DNA of 20,000 bases. Origin: Prorocentrum cordatum (taxonomy: Eukaryota > Sar > Dinophyceae > Prorocentrales > Prorocentraceae). A model generated the notes under the pieces. The model saw nothing but the letters and a program-made list of their open reading frames with translations, did not search any database and had not been told where the DNA came from. Positions 9,121-17,987 of this stretch are shown here, one piece after another; positions within the stretch are counted from its first letter, which is position 1, and each line of letters opens with the position of its first letter. The stretch spans positions 25,001 to 45,000 of the forward strand of contig CAUYUJ010016684.1 of the NCBI GenBank assembly GCA_963575745.1, in the 5' to 3' direction. Made by a program: the position numbers and the translations under genes.

Positions 9121-9816
9121 TACGTGTGCTCGAAGTGCTGGGATTGGTCCCAGACTCGCTGGCCACAGCAGTGGGCAACGAGCTGCATCAAGAGAGTCTT
9201 GACGAGGGACCCCTCCAGGCCTGGCGCCGCGAGGCTTTGGACTCAGTGGGCAAACGAGGACATCTCAAAATCCTGATGGGCGAGCATCTCGGGGGGCCCA
9301 GGGACGCCATGAGATCTGGTGAAATATCATGAGATCTGGCGAACTACAGTCGGGGCCCTGAAGAAGGAACCCTTTTAGTTGGGGAGGGGCTCCGCGTTCC
9401 TTAAGTGTTTCGCAGCTTGCCTCAGGCTTTCCTTATGTTTTCGACAGGAAATCGAAGGTTAACTTATGGAAAAAAGGGGCTTCGTTCCTTGTTTTGGGTT
9501 CCTTAGGTCAACGCCCCGACTGTATCATGGTCCACGCCATGATATCCGCCCTCTCTTGTCCACCCCCCCCCGGTTCCGGCGACGCCTCCCGCGGCGAGGG
9601 CCGCGGGCGGGGCCGGGGCGGCGGCCGCAGGGCGAGCACCGGAGCGCGCGCACGATCGGCCGTCCCCCCCCCTTATAAGCACGAGCTGCACCGCCGAGGC
9701 CGCCGCCCGCACGGCGCCCGTCGGCCCAGGCGCTCCTGCCGCGGAGGCACCCGCCGAGAGGGGCGCCGCGCCGCGCCGCGGGGAGGCCTCCTGGGCGGGC
9801 TTCCGGGGGGCAGCAG
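9121..9816. other. spacer, no supported gene
   Basis: The segment 9125-9300 reads without stops as a possibly helical peptide, but has no ATG start, splice pattern or known domain. A 20-bp unit containing CATGAGATCTGG is repeated twice (9308 and 9328). From about 9580 the DNA becomes very GC-rich. Confidence 0.4.
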
Positions 9817-9973
9817 GGAGGGGGAGGAGGAGGAGGAGGAGGAGGAGGAGGAGGAGGAGGAGGAGGAGGAGGAGGAGGAGGAGAAGGGGGAGGGGGAGGG
9901 GGAGGGGGAGGGGGAGAGGGGAGGAGGAGGAGGTGGAGGAGGAGGAGGAGGAGGAGGATGGGGAGGAGGAGGG
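9817..9973. repeat. GGA microsatellite, left of the retrotransposon
   Basis: A long (GGA)n run with GGGGGA variants stops exactly where the left LTR starts. The same microsatellite type resumes to the right of the element at 18124, so the element was inserted into it. Confidence 0.95.
9969..9973. repeat. target site duplication, left copy
   Basis: GAGGG directly precedes the left LTR and matches 18124-18128 directly after the right LTR. A 5-bp duplication is usual for Copia integrases. The low-complexity G-rich surroundings make a chance match easier than in ordinary DNA. Confidence 0.8.
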
Positions 9974-10109
9974 TGAGAAGCAGCCGCATTTGTAGCTTTA
10001 GCACGCAGTTGTAGCTTCAGCATGCAGCAGACTCGATCCGTAGGCCTTGGGTCAAGCTCGGCGCGAGCAGCAGAAGAAGCATTCTTTTCATTCCAAGCAG
10101 ATCTTCGAA
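9974..10109 (+). repeat. left (5') LTR
   Basis: 136 bp starting TGAGAAGCAG. It differs from the right LTR at two places (9989 T for G; 10108 A for C, so its end reads AA instead of CA). Inside is a 19-bp direct tandem repeat, GCAGTTGTAGCTTYAGCAY in the right LTR and slightly altered here. It also contains TCCGTAGGCC...GTCAAG, which resembles the dinoflagellate spliced leader. At 136 bp it is short for an LTR of an 8-kb element. Confidence 0.95.
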
Positions 10110-10110
10110 T

Positions 10111-10123
10111 TGGTAGCGGGAGC
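10111..10123 (+). promoter_or_regulatory. tRNA primer binding site
   Basis: TGGTAGCGGGAGC begins one base after the left LTR. TGGTAGC is complementary to the 3' end (GCTACCA) of many eukaryotic initiator-methionine tRNAs, the usual primer for Ty1/Copia elements. The exact tRNA of this organism cannot be checked here. Confidence 0.75.
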
Positions 10124-10257
10124 GATTGGTTCCTATCATTCACGGAGTCAGTGGGCAGCGCTCATAGAGTGAGTGGCCGCAGCAGGCCACAGACACTGAC
10201 GAGACGGAGAGCACGGACAGCGAGTCCGCAGATAGCAGTTGGGATCTCCTGCACACG

Positions 10258-11139
10258 ATGCCGGAGGCAGGAGAACAAGCAGGCGCCGACGGAGGTGGTT
10301 TGCAGTTTCGAGGAGATGGACGCATGCCAGGGGTGAAGCTCACGGTCCTCAACAAGGATTTGGCGAGGAATCCCAATTCCTATCGCGAGTGGCGCAAAGA
10401 GATTGAGATCATTGAGAAGATCTACAAGGTGGCTCCAGCGGACCTCGGACCCTTGGTGTACCTCAGCCTGGAGAAGGGCGACGGACAGCCAAGGGAGTTG
10501 GTCGAGACGCTCGACCTGGACGTGCTCAGCAGCGAGGTCGGCCTGCGGAAGCTGATGGAGATTCTGGATGAGGAGTTCACCGAGAAGGACTACGAGCGCA
10601 GCGAGAAGCACCTCAGGGCGTTCGAGAAGTGCCGCAGAGGCATCGGAGAAGACGTTGACGACTACATCGCGAGGTTGAAGACAGCCAGGCGAAACCTCAA
10701 GGTGCACGACCCTGGCACGACGTACTCCGACACCTCATTCGCAAGAGAGCCCTTGCGGAGCTCAGGGCTATCTCGAGAAGCCCAGCGGCAAGTACTAGCA
10801 GCAGCAGGCGCGGAGTGGAACTCGGAGAAGATCGAACCGACGATCAAAATGGTCTATGGCGATGTTCACCTGGACGAGAAGCGGCGTGTTGACAAGAGGA
10901 ACGAGCACCCGAGCAGGAACACGCAGTATCGACAGTTCCCTCCACGTTTTGGACAGCCTACTTCGAAGTTTACTTCAGGCAGCAGTGCAGGAGGAGGCGA
11001 ACCTTCCGGAGTATCGGGAGGTGGAAAAGGCTGGTTTCGGCGACCGGTCTGGAATGCCAATTACGCGGGTGGAATGGACGCAGATGAAGAGTTCAGCCAA
11101 GATGAGGATTACCCTGATTACGATGACGAAGACGGTTAG
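10258..11139 (+). pseudogene. gag: Copia gag, N-terminal and capsid part
   Basis: The frame starts at an ATG 149 bp after the LTR and runs 293 codons. Residues about 40-210 resemble a Copia-type capsid: YREWRKEIEIIEK, then a helix-rich segment, then an LSREAQRQVLAAAG-like motif and IKMVYGD. The Gag protein would assemble the virus-like particle and package the element RNA. After residue 230 it becomes G/S-rich and then acidic (DEEFSQDEDYPDYDDEDG). It ends at TAG 11137-11139, but the same frame continues past the TAG for another 40 or so acidic codons typical of the same region. The stop therefore looks like a nonsense mutation rather than the natural end. Confidence 0.8.
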
Positions 11140-11869
11140 CCGCAAGACGCCCTCGTGGCGGAGGAGGCGCCAGACAACCACCAGGAGGACGAGTACGAGT
11201 ACGGCGAGCAGGACTCGGACGCCATGGACGACGAAGAGGAGGTGGTGCTGGACGCGTTCTACCAGGGCAGGCGAAGAAGAAGCAGTTTGGCCGCGGAAAG
11301 GGCCGCGGGAAGAACACCGCGAGTGGCGGCCGGGGAAAGAAGTCCGGAGTGCGCAACGACTGCCTCCAGCCAGGCCATTGGAAGGGCGACCCAGAGTGCC
11401 CGAAGGTGATCGCAGGGATTACGTCTCCATTCAAGCCTGGCGGCAAGGGCGACGGCAAGAAGAGTTCATCCTCGGCGAATGTGGCAGCAACGATGGCTAC
11501 GGACAGCACGGCACACATGGAGTTCAAGTGGTTGAACGACGGAGCGGAAACATTGCCATCTCCCCATTCGGGACCGGTGGATGCCTTCGTGCTGGGTTCG
11601 CAGAAGGTCAAGACGGAGGTGAAGCAAGAGATCGACAACCGTGGGCTCGATCCCAGGAGGCCTCCGACACCGGGCTCAGAGTTCGAGGGCGACTCCTTCG
11701 AGAAGGACTCAGACGAATCCGAGGGGGTCTACAAGAGTTGGACCGAGGAGCAGCTCAGCGCGGAGTTGGCGAGGAGGAAACACAAATCGACAGGGCCACG
11801 GGGGGAGTTGGTCGGAGGACTCCTCCGATCCAACCTGCACGCGACGTTCATGGAGGAAGAAGTTGACGG
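11140..11869 (+). pseudogene. gag: Copia gag C-terminal part: degenerate zinc knuckle and SAP-like motif
   Basis: After the TAG, the gag frame continues to about 11270 (ALVAEEAPD...DAFYQG). The reading then moves to another frame: a basic stretch (KKKQFGRGKGRGK) and a nucleocapsid-like knuckle, DCLQPGHWKGDPECP (about 11355-11400). A CCHC knuckle needs another Cys three residues before this Cys. Here that codon is CGC (Arg), one transition away from TGC. Farther on, at about 11736-11825, SWTEEQLSAELARR then GPRGELVGGLL fits a SAP-type helix-turn-helix (DNA-binding) motif. Another frame change is needed near 11860-11880 to join the protease frame. Confidence 0.65.
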
Positions 11870-14359
11870 ATGGCAGGACGTGGAAAGAAACCTTCAGGGG
11901 CGGCTGGAAGTGCCGACGGCGGCAAGAAGCCAAAGCCCTCATCGCGGCCGAAGCCTAAATTGACACCAGCGGCTTCGAGGTTCCAGTCTGATAGGATCCA
12001 CATCAGCGGCGACGACGTACGCTCGTTGGTCGATCGGCACAGGGCGCGGCTGGACGAGTTCGCGGTGGACTTCGCGAACCGCGCGCGCGACCACCACACG
12101 GGGCACGCGACCGACTGCGAGCTGGAGGTGCTCAGGATCCTGACGGCGAAGCAGCTGCAGGACATACTCTTGATGCTCGAGCAGCCCTATAGTGGTTCAA
12201 AGCAGGAGAGGGTCGATAGGTTGATAGCGTTCATCACCGACCAGGTGGAGAATCCATGCGAGCACAAGAATGCGGGCTCCGGCGAGGTCCTGGGCAACGT
12301 CCGCTGGACAAGCACCTCTACCTGGACGTTCGCGATCTGCAAGAACTGCAACCGGTGCGCCCAGCGGATCCCGAAGACGAACTACGCGAAGGAAATCAGG
12401 GACAAGGCGTACAGCCGCGAGGACAAGAAGGACGCGCTCGTGGTCAACGACGTGCTGTGGGACGACATCGGCACGACGGAGCTCATCAACGACAGCGGGC
12501 GCAGGCGCAGCGTCGCAGGCCACGAGTGGCACGACAACTTACAGGCCCACCTGAAGAGTTTGGGCCTCCAGCCGGTCAAGAAGGACATCAATGAGGAGTT
12601 CAGGTTCGGTGGCGGCGACGTGGCAGTCAGCGCGGAATCATTCGTCTATCCAGCTGGGATAAATGGCACACACGGAGTCATCGAGGTGGCTCGAGTGGAA
12701 GGACGAACACCACCGCTGCTATCGCAGCAGGCGAAGCAGGATCTGGGCGTCATCGTCAATTACCGCAAGAAGGTGATGGACATCGAGGAGGCCAGAGTGT
12801 TCAAGAAGCCGATCAAGCAGTCGCGGTCGGGACACTTCCTCGTAGACATCGGAGAGTATGGCAACCCGAACGAGTTCCCGGAATTTTTCCATATCAGCGG
12901 CAAGATGGACATGACCCCACAGGAGGAGGCCGGCGAACTCGGGTTCAAGGACCTCTCGCGCGTTGGAGTCCTGCAGCGGGGTAGGAAGAAGCGGCTGCAG
13001 AGGACCGCGAGAGGAGTTGCTGACGCGTTGGCTGCAGAGGCGAAGAGATCCGTCCACGAGGACTCGCCGACAGTGAGGTCGAGATTCAAGAGGTGGAAGT
13101 TCCTGGAGATATTCTCGTGGACGCTTGCTCTATCGTGCGAGGCGGCGGCGCAAGGGTGGCAGGTCATGCCGCCAATTAGCATCGAGACGGGCTTCGACCT
13201 CTACACACGTTCCGGGCGAGCGCGAGCCTGGAGGGAAGTCGTCGACAACAAGCCGGACGTGGTGGCCATGGCTTGGCCCTGTGACCCCTGGACGGTGATG
13301 CACAACTACCAGGCGCACCGCCCAGCGTTCCAGAAGGAGTTGCAGGTGCGGCAACAGCAGCCCCGTGGAGCGTTGGGGTTCGTGAAGAGGGTGGCCGACT
13401 ACCAACGCAAGCGCGGGGCCTACTTCTACGGCGAGAACCCGCTCACAAGCAAGGCCTTCCAGGAGAGGCCGATAGTGGAGCTGCTGAAGTCGCACGGCAC
13501 GACGGTGGTAGACATGTGCGCGTTCGGGCTCCGACATCCAGATTCGGATTTACTCGTTATGAAGCCATCACGGATCATCATGTCCACGCAGGCGATGGCG
13601 GACAAGCTCGAACGACGGTGCCCAGGACACCGACAACGCGCTAAGATCGAAGGGCGATTGGCTACGCAGAACATGAGGACGAGCGCGTATGCCGGCGGCT
13701 ACACGAAGGAGTTCGCCGAGGCCGTCATCAGCGTGTTCGCGGAGGCGTTGGACAAACGGGATACACACGACACACTGGCGAACGAAGCGAAACGACGACG
13801 CATTACCACACCTCCGACATCCAAGCGAAGAATTCCAGCCCCACACGCCCAACAAAATCAAAAGAGAGTGAGGGTTGTATCTACGACTCCTCCGATTACG
13901 ACTACTCCACCTATCACGCCCGCGCGTTCGCGTTTGGGTAACGACAAGAAGGGCATCATCAAGAAGGTGCGAGCGCCGACGTTTTCACATGGCGGTGCTA
14001 GCCAACTGCGACGTACATTTTCATTCGACCAGACGAGGTACCTGACGAAGTTGACGCCCGGCTGGCACGGCAGCGGCGACCTTGTGATACACGTGGGACA
14101 AGGTAGGGTTCAACTATGGTCGAAGGACTACCCCGAGCACACCGTGAGATCCGTTTATGCGGTCAAGAAGACAAGTGACCGTGGCGGGAAGAAATGGCAT
14201 TGCGAAGAGTTTGACAAACAGGTGGACCAAGATGGACCAGAAACCTCGGGCACGCGAGGAGAACTGCGGAAGGTGGTGACGATGCTGAAGAAGGTTCCGC
14301 TCGGACTCCGAGGAGCCCCACCTGAAGTTGTACCGGATGTACCCCCCAGAAGATCCTGA
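11870..14359 (+). CDS. pol: Copia pol part 1: SAP-like motif, zinc ribbon, protease, methyltransferase-like domain
   Basis: This is an open frame of 829 codons. Residues about 91-122 (LTAKQLQDILLML...SGSKQERVDRLIAFI) look like a second SAP motif. C130 with C157/C160 suggests a zinc ribbon. Residues about 200-330 are the aspartic protease: catalytic D208-S-G, flap-like GGGDVAVS, then PPLLSQQA and DLGVIV. This protease would cleave the polyprotein. Residues about 410-626 resemble a C5-cytosine methyltransferase fold: FLEIFSW (motif I-like but without GxG), AWPCDPWT with C471 where family members have the catalytic PC, GENP at 521-524 (ENV-like), and a C-terminal YAGGYTKEFAEAV segment. Residues 700-785 form an unrecognised domain. 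The ATG at 11870 is not the natural start, because the real polyprotein should enter from the gag frame. The end overlaps the next frame by 32 bp at a C-run. Confidence 0.85.
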   Translation: MAGRGKKPSGAAGSADGGKKPKPSSRPKPKLTPAASRFQSDRIHISGDDVRSLVDRHRARLDEFAVDFANRARDHHTGHATDCELEVLRILTAKQLQDILLMLEQPYSGSKQERVDRLIAFITDQVENPCEHKNAGSGEVLGNVRWTSTSTWTFAICKNCNRCAQRIPKTNYAKEIRDKAYSREDKKDALVVNDVLWDDIGTTELINDSGRRRSVAGHEWHDNLQAHLKSLGLQPVKKDINEEFRFGGGDVAVSAESFVYPAGINGTHGVIEVARVEGRTPPLLSQQAKQDLGVIVNYRKKVMDIEEARVFKKPIKQSRSGHFLVDIGEYGNPNEFPEFFHISGKMDMTPQEEAGELGFKDLSRVGVLQRGRKKRLQRTARGVADALAAEAKRSVHEDSPTVRSRFKRWKFLEIFSWTLALSCEAAAQGWQVMPPISIETGFDLYTRSGRARAWREVVDNKPDVVAMAWPCDPWTVMHNYQAHRPAFQKELQVRQQQPRGALGFVKRVADYQRKRGAYFYGENPLTSKAFQERPIVELLKSHGTTVVDMCAFGLRHPDSDLLVMKPSRIIMSTQAMADKLERRCPGHRQRAKIEGRLATQNMRTSAYAGGYTKEFAEAVISVFAEALDKRDTHDTLANEAKRRRITTPPTSKRRIPAPHAQQNQKRVRVVSTTPPITTTPPITPARSRLGNDKKGIIKKVRAPTFSHGGASQLRRTFSFDQTRYLTKLTPGWHGSGDLVIHVGQGRVQLWSKDYPEHTVRSVYAVKKTSDRGGKKWHCEEFDKQVDQDGPETSGTRGELRKVVTMLKKVPLGLRGAPPEVVPDVPPRRS

Positions 14360-17207
14360 AGGACAACAACCACAGGGGCCTCAAGAGCAGCAAGTACAAC
14401 AACCACCGGGGCCTCAAGAGCAGCAAGTACCTCAGACAGCAGCGGAAGAGGACGATAACCCGGAGGACGAGGTGGAGCAGGAGGTGGACGTGCCAGAGGA
14501 GGCGGACATCACCAGGGGCCCGCTGTACCCAGAGGATCTCCCGGCGGGCGAGATGTTCACTACGACGAGAGGCCGACAGGAAGTGGCTCATGTTCCGCCG
14601 GATTTTCGCGCGGAAGTACGACGAGCACACCGGAATCTGGGTCATTGCGGCCGTGAAGCGCTACTACGAGTGATGAGGTTAGGCGGGGCCTCCCAGCTGC
14701 ACCTGGACTACGCAAAGGTGTGGCAGTGCGAGGTGTGCGCGAGACGAGCAGCTCCAGAACGACGTCGAGTGGTGTCGAGCCGACAGAGACCCACGTCATT
14801 TGGGATCGCGGTCGGGGTGGACACCAAGGAGCTGAAGGACGCGAGTGGCGGCAAGTACCTGGCCCTGAATTGCGTGGATTTCGCGACGAAGCTCTCGTGC
14901 CTGATCGTGCTGGAGAACCCCTCCAGCGCAGAGGCGGCCAGGATGTTCATGACGAAGTGGCGCGCCTGGGCCGGAGTACCTCTCGCGTGCCACTCCGACA
15001 ACGGCTCGGAGTTTAGGAAGGACTTCGCGTCCTACGCGGAGTCGGCGGGAATCACGATGAGAGTGGTGCCCACGGAAAGTCCGTGGCAGCACGGGCTGGT
15101 CGAGCGCCACGGGGCCGTCAGCAACGACATCGTGCGCGCGATTGTGGACGAGTGCACCATCCAGGGCCCGGCCGAGATGGAGCTCCCCGTAGCGGCGGCG
15201 AACATCTGCAAGAACCGAAGAGTGGAACCATCAGGATACAGCCCTAGGATGAGAGTTTTCGGTTGTGGAGACAGGTTACCAGGCAGCGTGCTGGACAGCC
15301 TCCTCAGTGACGAACAGTACCCAGAGATCGCCGTGCACGACGCGGTGCTCAAGGACTACCAGGTCCAGCGGTCGCAGAAGATACGCGCGGCGGCTCAGGT
15401 CGCGCTGGCGAAGCTGGACAACAGCGACAAGTGGAGGAAGGCCATCGTACACAACTACCGACCCACACCTTCGCCGTGGATGCCCGGAGAGTGCGTGTTC
15501 TTCTGGCGGGCGGCAGGTACCTTCAAGCCGAAGGCAAGATCCACAAGACGGGCAGACCGGCGGCACGGTCCAGCAGTCATCCTCGGCAGGGGGTGGGGAC
15601 GCGAAGGCCAGAACGAAGCATATTGGCTAGTGTTCAACGGGAACCTCCTGCTGGTGGCACCACAACACATCAGGTCGGCAACCCCAGAGGAGCGCTTGGC
15701 GAGCGAGGCCATCGGCAGCATCCACGAGAACTACAATATGGACCTGAGCGGGATCTCGAGGGGCCAGCACACGTTCGAGGACTTGAGGCCGAGCGCGATG
15801 GAGAGTACGACGATACCTCCGAATCCAGTCGAAGTGCCAGTGCCGGGAGCTGTTTCAGAACGAGTGGAAGAACCACGACAGACACCTGAGCCCGAAGCTC
15901 AGCCATCACCAGCAGGGAGTGTTGGGGCGCCTACGCCACCACCTACACCACCATCGCAGATAGAAGAGGTTGTGCCTCCGGCACCAGTGGTGGAGACGGT
16001 GTTCAACCAAGCCGTCGAGACCCCAGTCCCGGACTTAGACACGGAGACGCTGTACGCGATGAACGATGTGTTCTCGCTGGAGCTCCGCCCTTTCCAGGCA
16101 GGCACCAAGGGGAAGGAGTTGGACTCTCGGAAGTTCACGAAGGCGGAGTGGCTCGCGTTCAACAAGAGCATCGCCAAGAACTGGAATCAGCACCTGGAGC
16201 ACGAGGCCGTCAGGGCGGTCCTGCCCGACGAGGCGGTGAAGGTCGACAAGTCGAGGATCTTCAAGGTGCCGGCACGCTTCGTGCATGCCCTCAAGGAGGG
16301 CCAGCCGAACAGCCGACTCGTGATCCCGGGACATCTCGACCCGGACAACCAGGGCAAGCTTGGCATCAAGCACGCGAAACGCATGGCGATTTCGTCAGAG
16401 ACGGCAGGCACACGGACAGATGCACCAGTGGCGCCCATGGTAGGGCTGATGCTGCTGCTGAACTTGGCAGCGCATTTCGGCTGGGATCTCGGGACGTTCG
16501 ACATCGGCTCGGCGTTCCTCACCAGCAAGACGAACACGAGACGGTTATATGTGATGCCTCCCCGAGAAGGGCTACCTGGAGTTCCTGCTGGAAGCTTGGT
16601 GGAGCTGCTCAAGGGTGTATTCGGGCTACGAGAATCCCCTCGCTTATGGCGGGAAAGGTTCTCGGAGGTGTTGATTCAGGCCGGATTCCAGCCGCTCAAG
16701 ACCATGAAAGGAGTTTTTGTCATTCGGAACGACAAGGGCAAGATCGAGGCGGTCCTATGTGTTCACGTCGACGACGGACTCTGGGGCGGTACCGGCGAGC
16801 GGTTCGCCAGAGCGAAGGAGATCGTACGCGAGAAGCTAAGCGTGACCAAGGAGAAGCAGGGTCGGTTCGAGTTCCTCGGCCGGCGCATCAACCAGCTGCT
16901 GGACAAGTCCATAGAGGTCGACCAGCATGAGTACATTGAGAAGATGGAGGAGATCTTCGTGCCGGCCTCCAGGCGGAAGGACCCCGAGAGCAAGGCGACC
17001 GAAGAAGAGCTCTCGAAGTACCGCAGCCTTGGACAACAATTGTCGTGGCCCGCGCGGACGACACTACCTGGATTCGCCTACGACGTCAGTGACCTGCAGC
17101 AGCGGACGCCAGACTTGACGGTCGGCCAGCTGTGCAAGGCGAACGCGGTGTTGAGCATGGCCAAGGAGATGGTGACGCGTGACGTCAAGCTACGATTTCA
17201 TCGCTGA
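14328..17207 (+). CDS. pol: Copia pol part 2: integrase and reverse transcriptase
   Basis: This is an open frame of 959 codons; the start at 14328 is a TTG and only marks the frame. After a Q/P/E-rich linker, the integrase shows its HHCC zinc finger (H101, H106, C134, C137) and catalytic D165 (VGVDTKE), D224 (SDNGSEF) and E259 (GLVER). The D-E spacing is 34 residues, against 35 in many relatives. The integrase C-terminal domain (GPAVILGRG...HIRSATPEE) follows at about 413-460. A P/E-rich linker leads to the reverse transcriptase at about 605-880: D725 in FDIGSAFL, LLKGVFGLRESPRLW, and the active site HVDD (D815, D816) where many families have YVDD. It copies the element RNA into DNA and integrates it. 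The TGA at 17205-17207 interrupts the path into RNase H. Confidence 0.93.
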   Translation: MYRMYPPEDPEGQQPQGPQEQQVQQPPGPQEQQVPQTAAEEDDNPEDEVEQEVDVPEEADITRGPLYPEDLPAGEMFTTTRGRQEVAHVPPDFRAEVRRAHRNLGHCGREALLRVMRLGGASQLHLDYAKVWQCEVCARRAAPERRRVVSSRQRPTSFGIAVGVDTKELKDASGGKYLALNCVDFATKLSCLIVLENPSSAEAARMFMTKWRAWAGVPLACHSDNGSEFRKDFASYAESAGITMRVVPTESPWQHGLVERHGAVSNDIVRAIVDECTIQGPAEMELPVAAANICKNRRVEPSGYSPRMRVFGCGDRLPGSVLDSLLSDEQYPEIAVHDAVLKDYQVQRSQKIRAAAQVALAKLDNSDKWRKAIVHNYRPTPSPWMPGECVFFWRAAGTFKPKARSTRRADRRHGPAVILGRGWGREGQNEAYWLVFNGNLLLVAPQHIRSATPEERLASEAIGSIHENYNMDLSGISRGQHTFEDLRPSAMESTTIPPNPVEVPVPGAVSERVEEPRQTPEPEAQPSPAGSVGAPTPPPTPPSQIEEVVPPAPVVETVFNQAVETPVPDLDTETLYAMNDVFSLELRPFQAGTKGKELDSRKFTKAEWLAFNKSIAKNWNQHLEHEAVRAVLPDEAVKVDKSRIFKVPARFVHALKEGQPNSRLVIPGHLDPDNQGKLGIKHAKRMAISSETAGTRTDAPVAPMVGLMLLLNLAAHFGWDLGTFDIGSAFLTSKTNTRRLYVMPPREGLPGVPAGSLVELLKGVFGLRESPRLWRERFSEVLIQAGFQPLKTMKGVFVIRNDKGKIEAVLCVHVDDGLWGGTGERFARAKEIVREKLSVTKEKQGRFEFLGRRINQLLDKSIEVDQHEYIEKMEEIFVPASRRKDPESKATEEELSKYRSLGQQLSWPARTTLPGFAYDVSDLQQRTPDLTVGQLCKANAVLSMAKEMVTRDVKLRFHR
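14342..14347 (+). other. C6 run at the frame change between the two pol frames
   Basis: The upstream frame stops at 14359 and the downstream frame reads through the same place one base later. Both keep sensible proline-rich residues on either side of CCCCCC. With five Cs the two frames would be continuous. It is either a one-base insertion, a homopolymer error, or a programmed +1 shift. Confidence 0.7.
15958..15974 (+). promoter_or_regulatory. candidate internal polypurine tract
   Basis: AGATAGAAGAGGTTGTG is identical over 17 nt to 17971-17987, the sequence that abuts the right LTR. It lies in the linker between integrase and reverse transcriptase and encodes IEEVV in the pol frame. Ty1 and lentiviruses have a second, internal polypurine tract that primes plus-strand synthesis, and this site could be the equivalent. 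Confidence 0.5.
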
Positions 17208-17850
17208 GATGGATCGGGGCGATTTGGATGCATGTGCGTACGCGATGCCTCGTGCGACAGGCAGCCGAGGAGTGGATCGCAACAAGGGTTCATCCTACTG
17301 CTCACCGACGAGAAGTTCGACGCCAAGAAAGTCAACGTGGTGGACTGGTGCTCGAGCAAGATCCATCGTGTGGTGAGATCTACATTGGCAGCGGAGGCGG
17401 CCAGTGCGAGCTACGGGTTCGATAGGGCGTGCTTCGTGAGGACGGCATTGGCTGAGATGCTGTACGGCTGGGAGTCAGAGAGCGACTGGACGACACTGAT
17501 GGGCAAGATCCCCAGCCTGTGCGTGACGGACTGCAAGAGCTTCGTCGACCTCTGCCGGAAGGAAGGGAGCATGCCGACGGAGAGGAGGATCGCGTTGACC
17601 TCGCGGACCTTCGAGATCGATTGGAAGCCGGAGACGGCTTGATATGGACGGACACCCGCCTGATGCTCGCCGACCCCCTGACCAAGCACATGAAGGATCA
17701 GAGCTATTTGGAGCATGTCCTCAAGACGGGAGAATACGTTTACCGGTGCAAGTACGAGACCAAGACCAAGGCAGAGAATCGTGGCGGGGGTGACCCCGGA
17801 GAGAGAGAGAGGCGTCCTGATGTGAATGCTGCCCTAGTAAGGTCCTCCTG
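17208..17850 (+). pseudogene. pol: Copia RNase H and C-terminal tail, frame-broken
   Basis: Directly after the TGA, the same frame reads VRDASCD (catalytic Asp region), SGSQQGFILLLTDEK, VNVVDWCSSKIHRVVRSTLA and AEAASASYG, which are RNase H motifs of Copia elements. RNase H removes the RNA strand during reverse transcription. The stretch 17205-17240 is damaged: parts of it make sense in two frames. The frame stops at 17642 just after DWKPETA, and the family C-terminus (LIWTDTRLMLADPLTKHM, then LEHVLKTGEY) continues in another frame from about 17638 to 17850. A one-base deletion near 17635 would explain this. Confidence 0.85.
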
Positions 17851-17969
17851 AACGGGACGCGTGCCTGAACCGCGCAGGCCAGCCTGGCCACAGGACGCCC
17901 AGATGTGTATGATACATATTCCATATTGACGAATAGCCCGGTGTTATAAATCAACTGGCCCTACGTATC

Positions 17970-17987
17970 GAGATAGAAGAGGTTGTG
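17970..17987 (+). promoter_or_regulatory. 3' polypurine tract next to right LTR
   Basis: GAGATAGAAGAGG is purine-rich, with one T, and is followed by TTGTG before the LTR starts at 17988. It is the expected place for the plus-strand primer. Bases 17971-17987 occur again exactly at 15958-15974. Confidence 0.65.

Noticed and set aside
9060-9332. 90-codon frame with a helix-like sequence
   Set aside because: It starts at TTG rather than ATG, shows no domain, and its first third lies in a direct repeat. A decayed exon is possible but not supported.
9965-9975. LTR start placed one base earlier, because G at 9973 and 17987 also match
   Set aside because: Starting at TG (9974/17988) and ending at CA (18123) gives equal 136-bp LTRs and a perfect 5-bp target duplication, which the alternative does not.
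10190-10240. CTGACGAG in the retrotransposon leader, recalling a hammerhead ribozyme core
   Set aside because: The second conserved core element (GAAA) and paired stems at the right spacing are not present.
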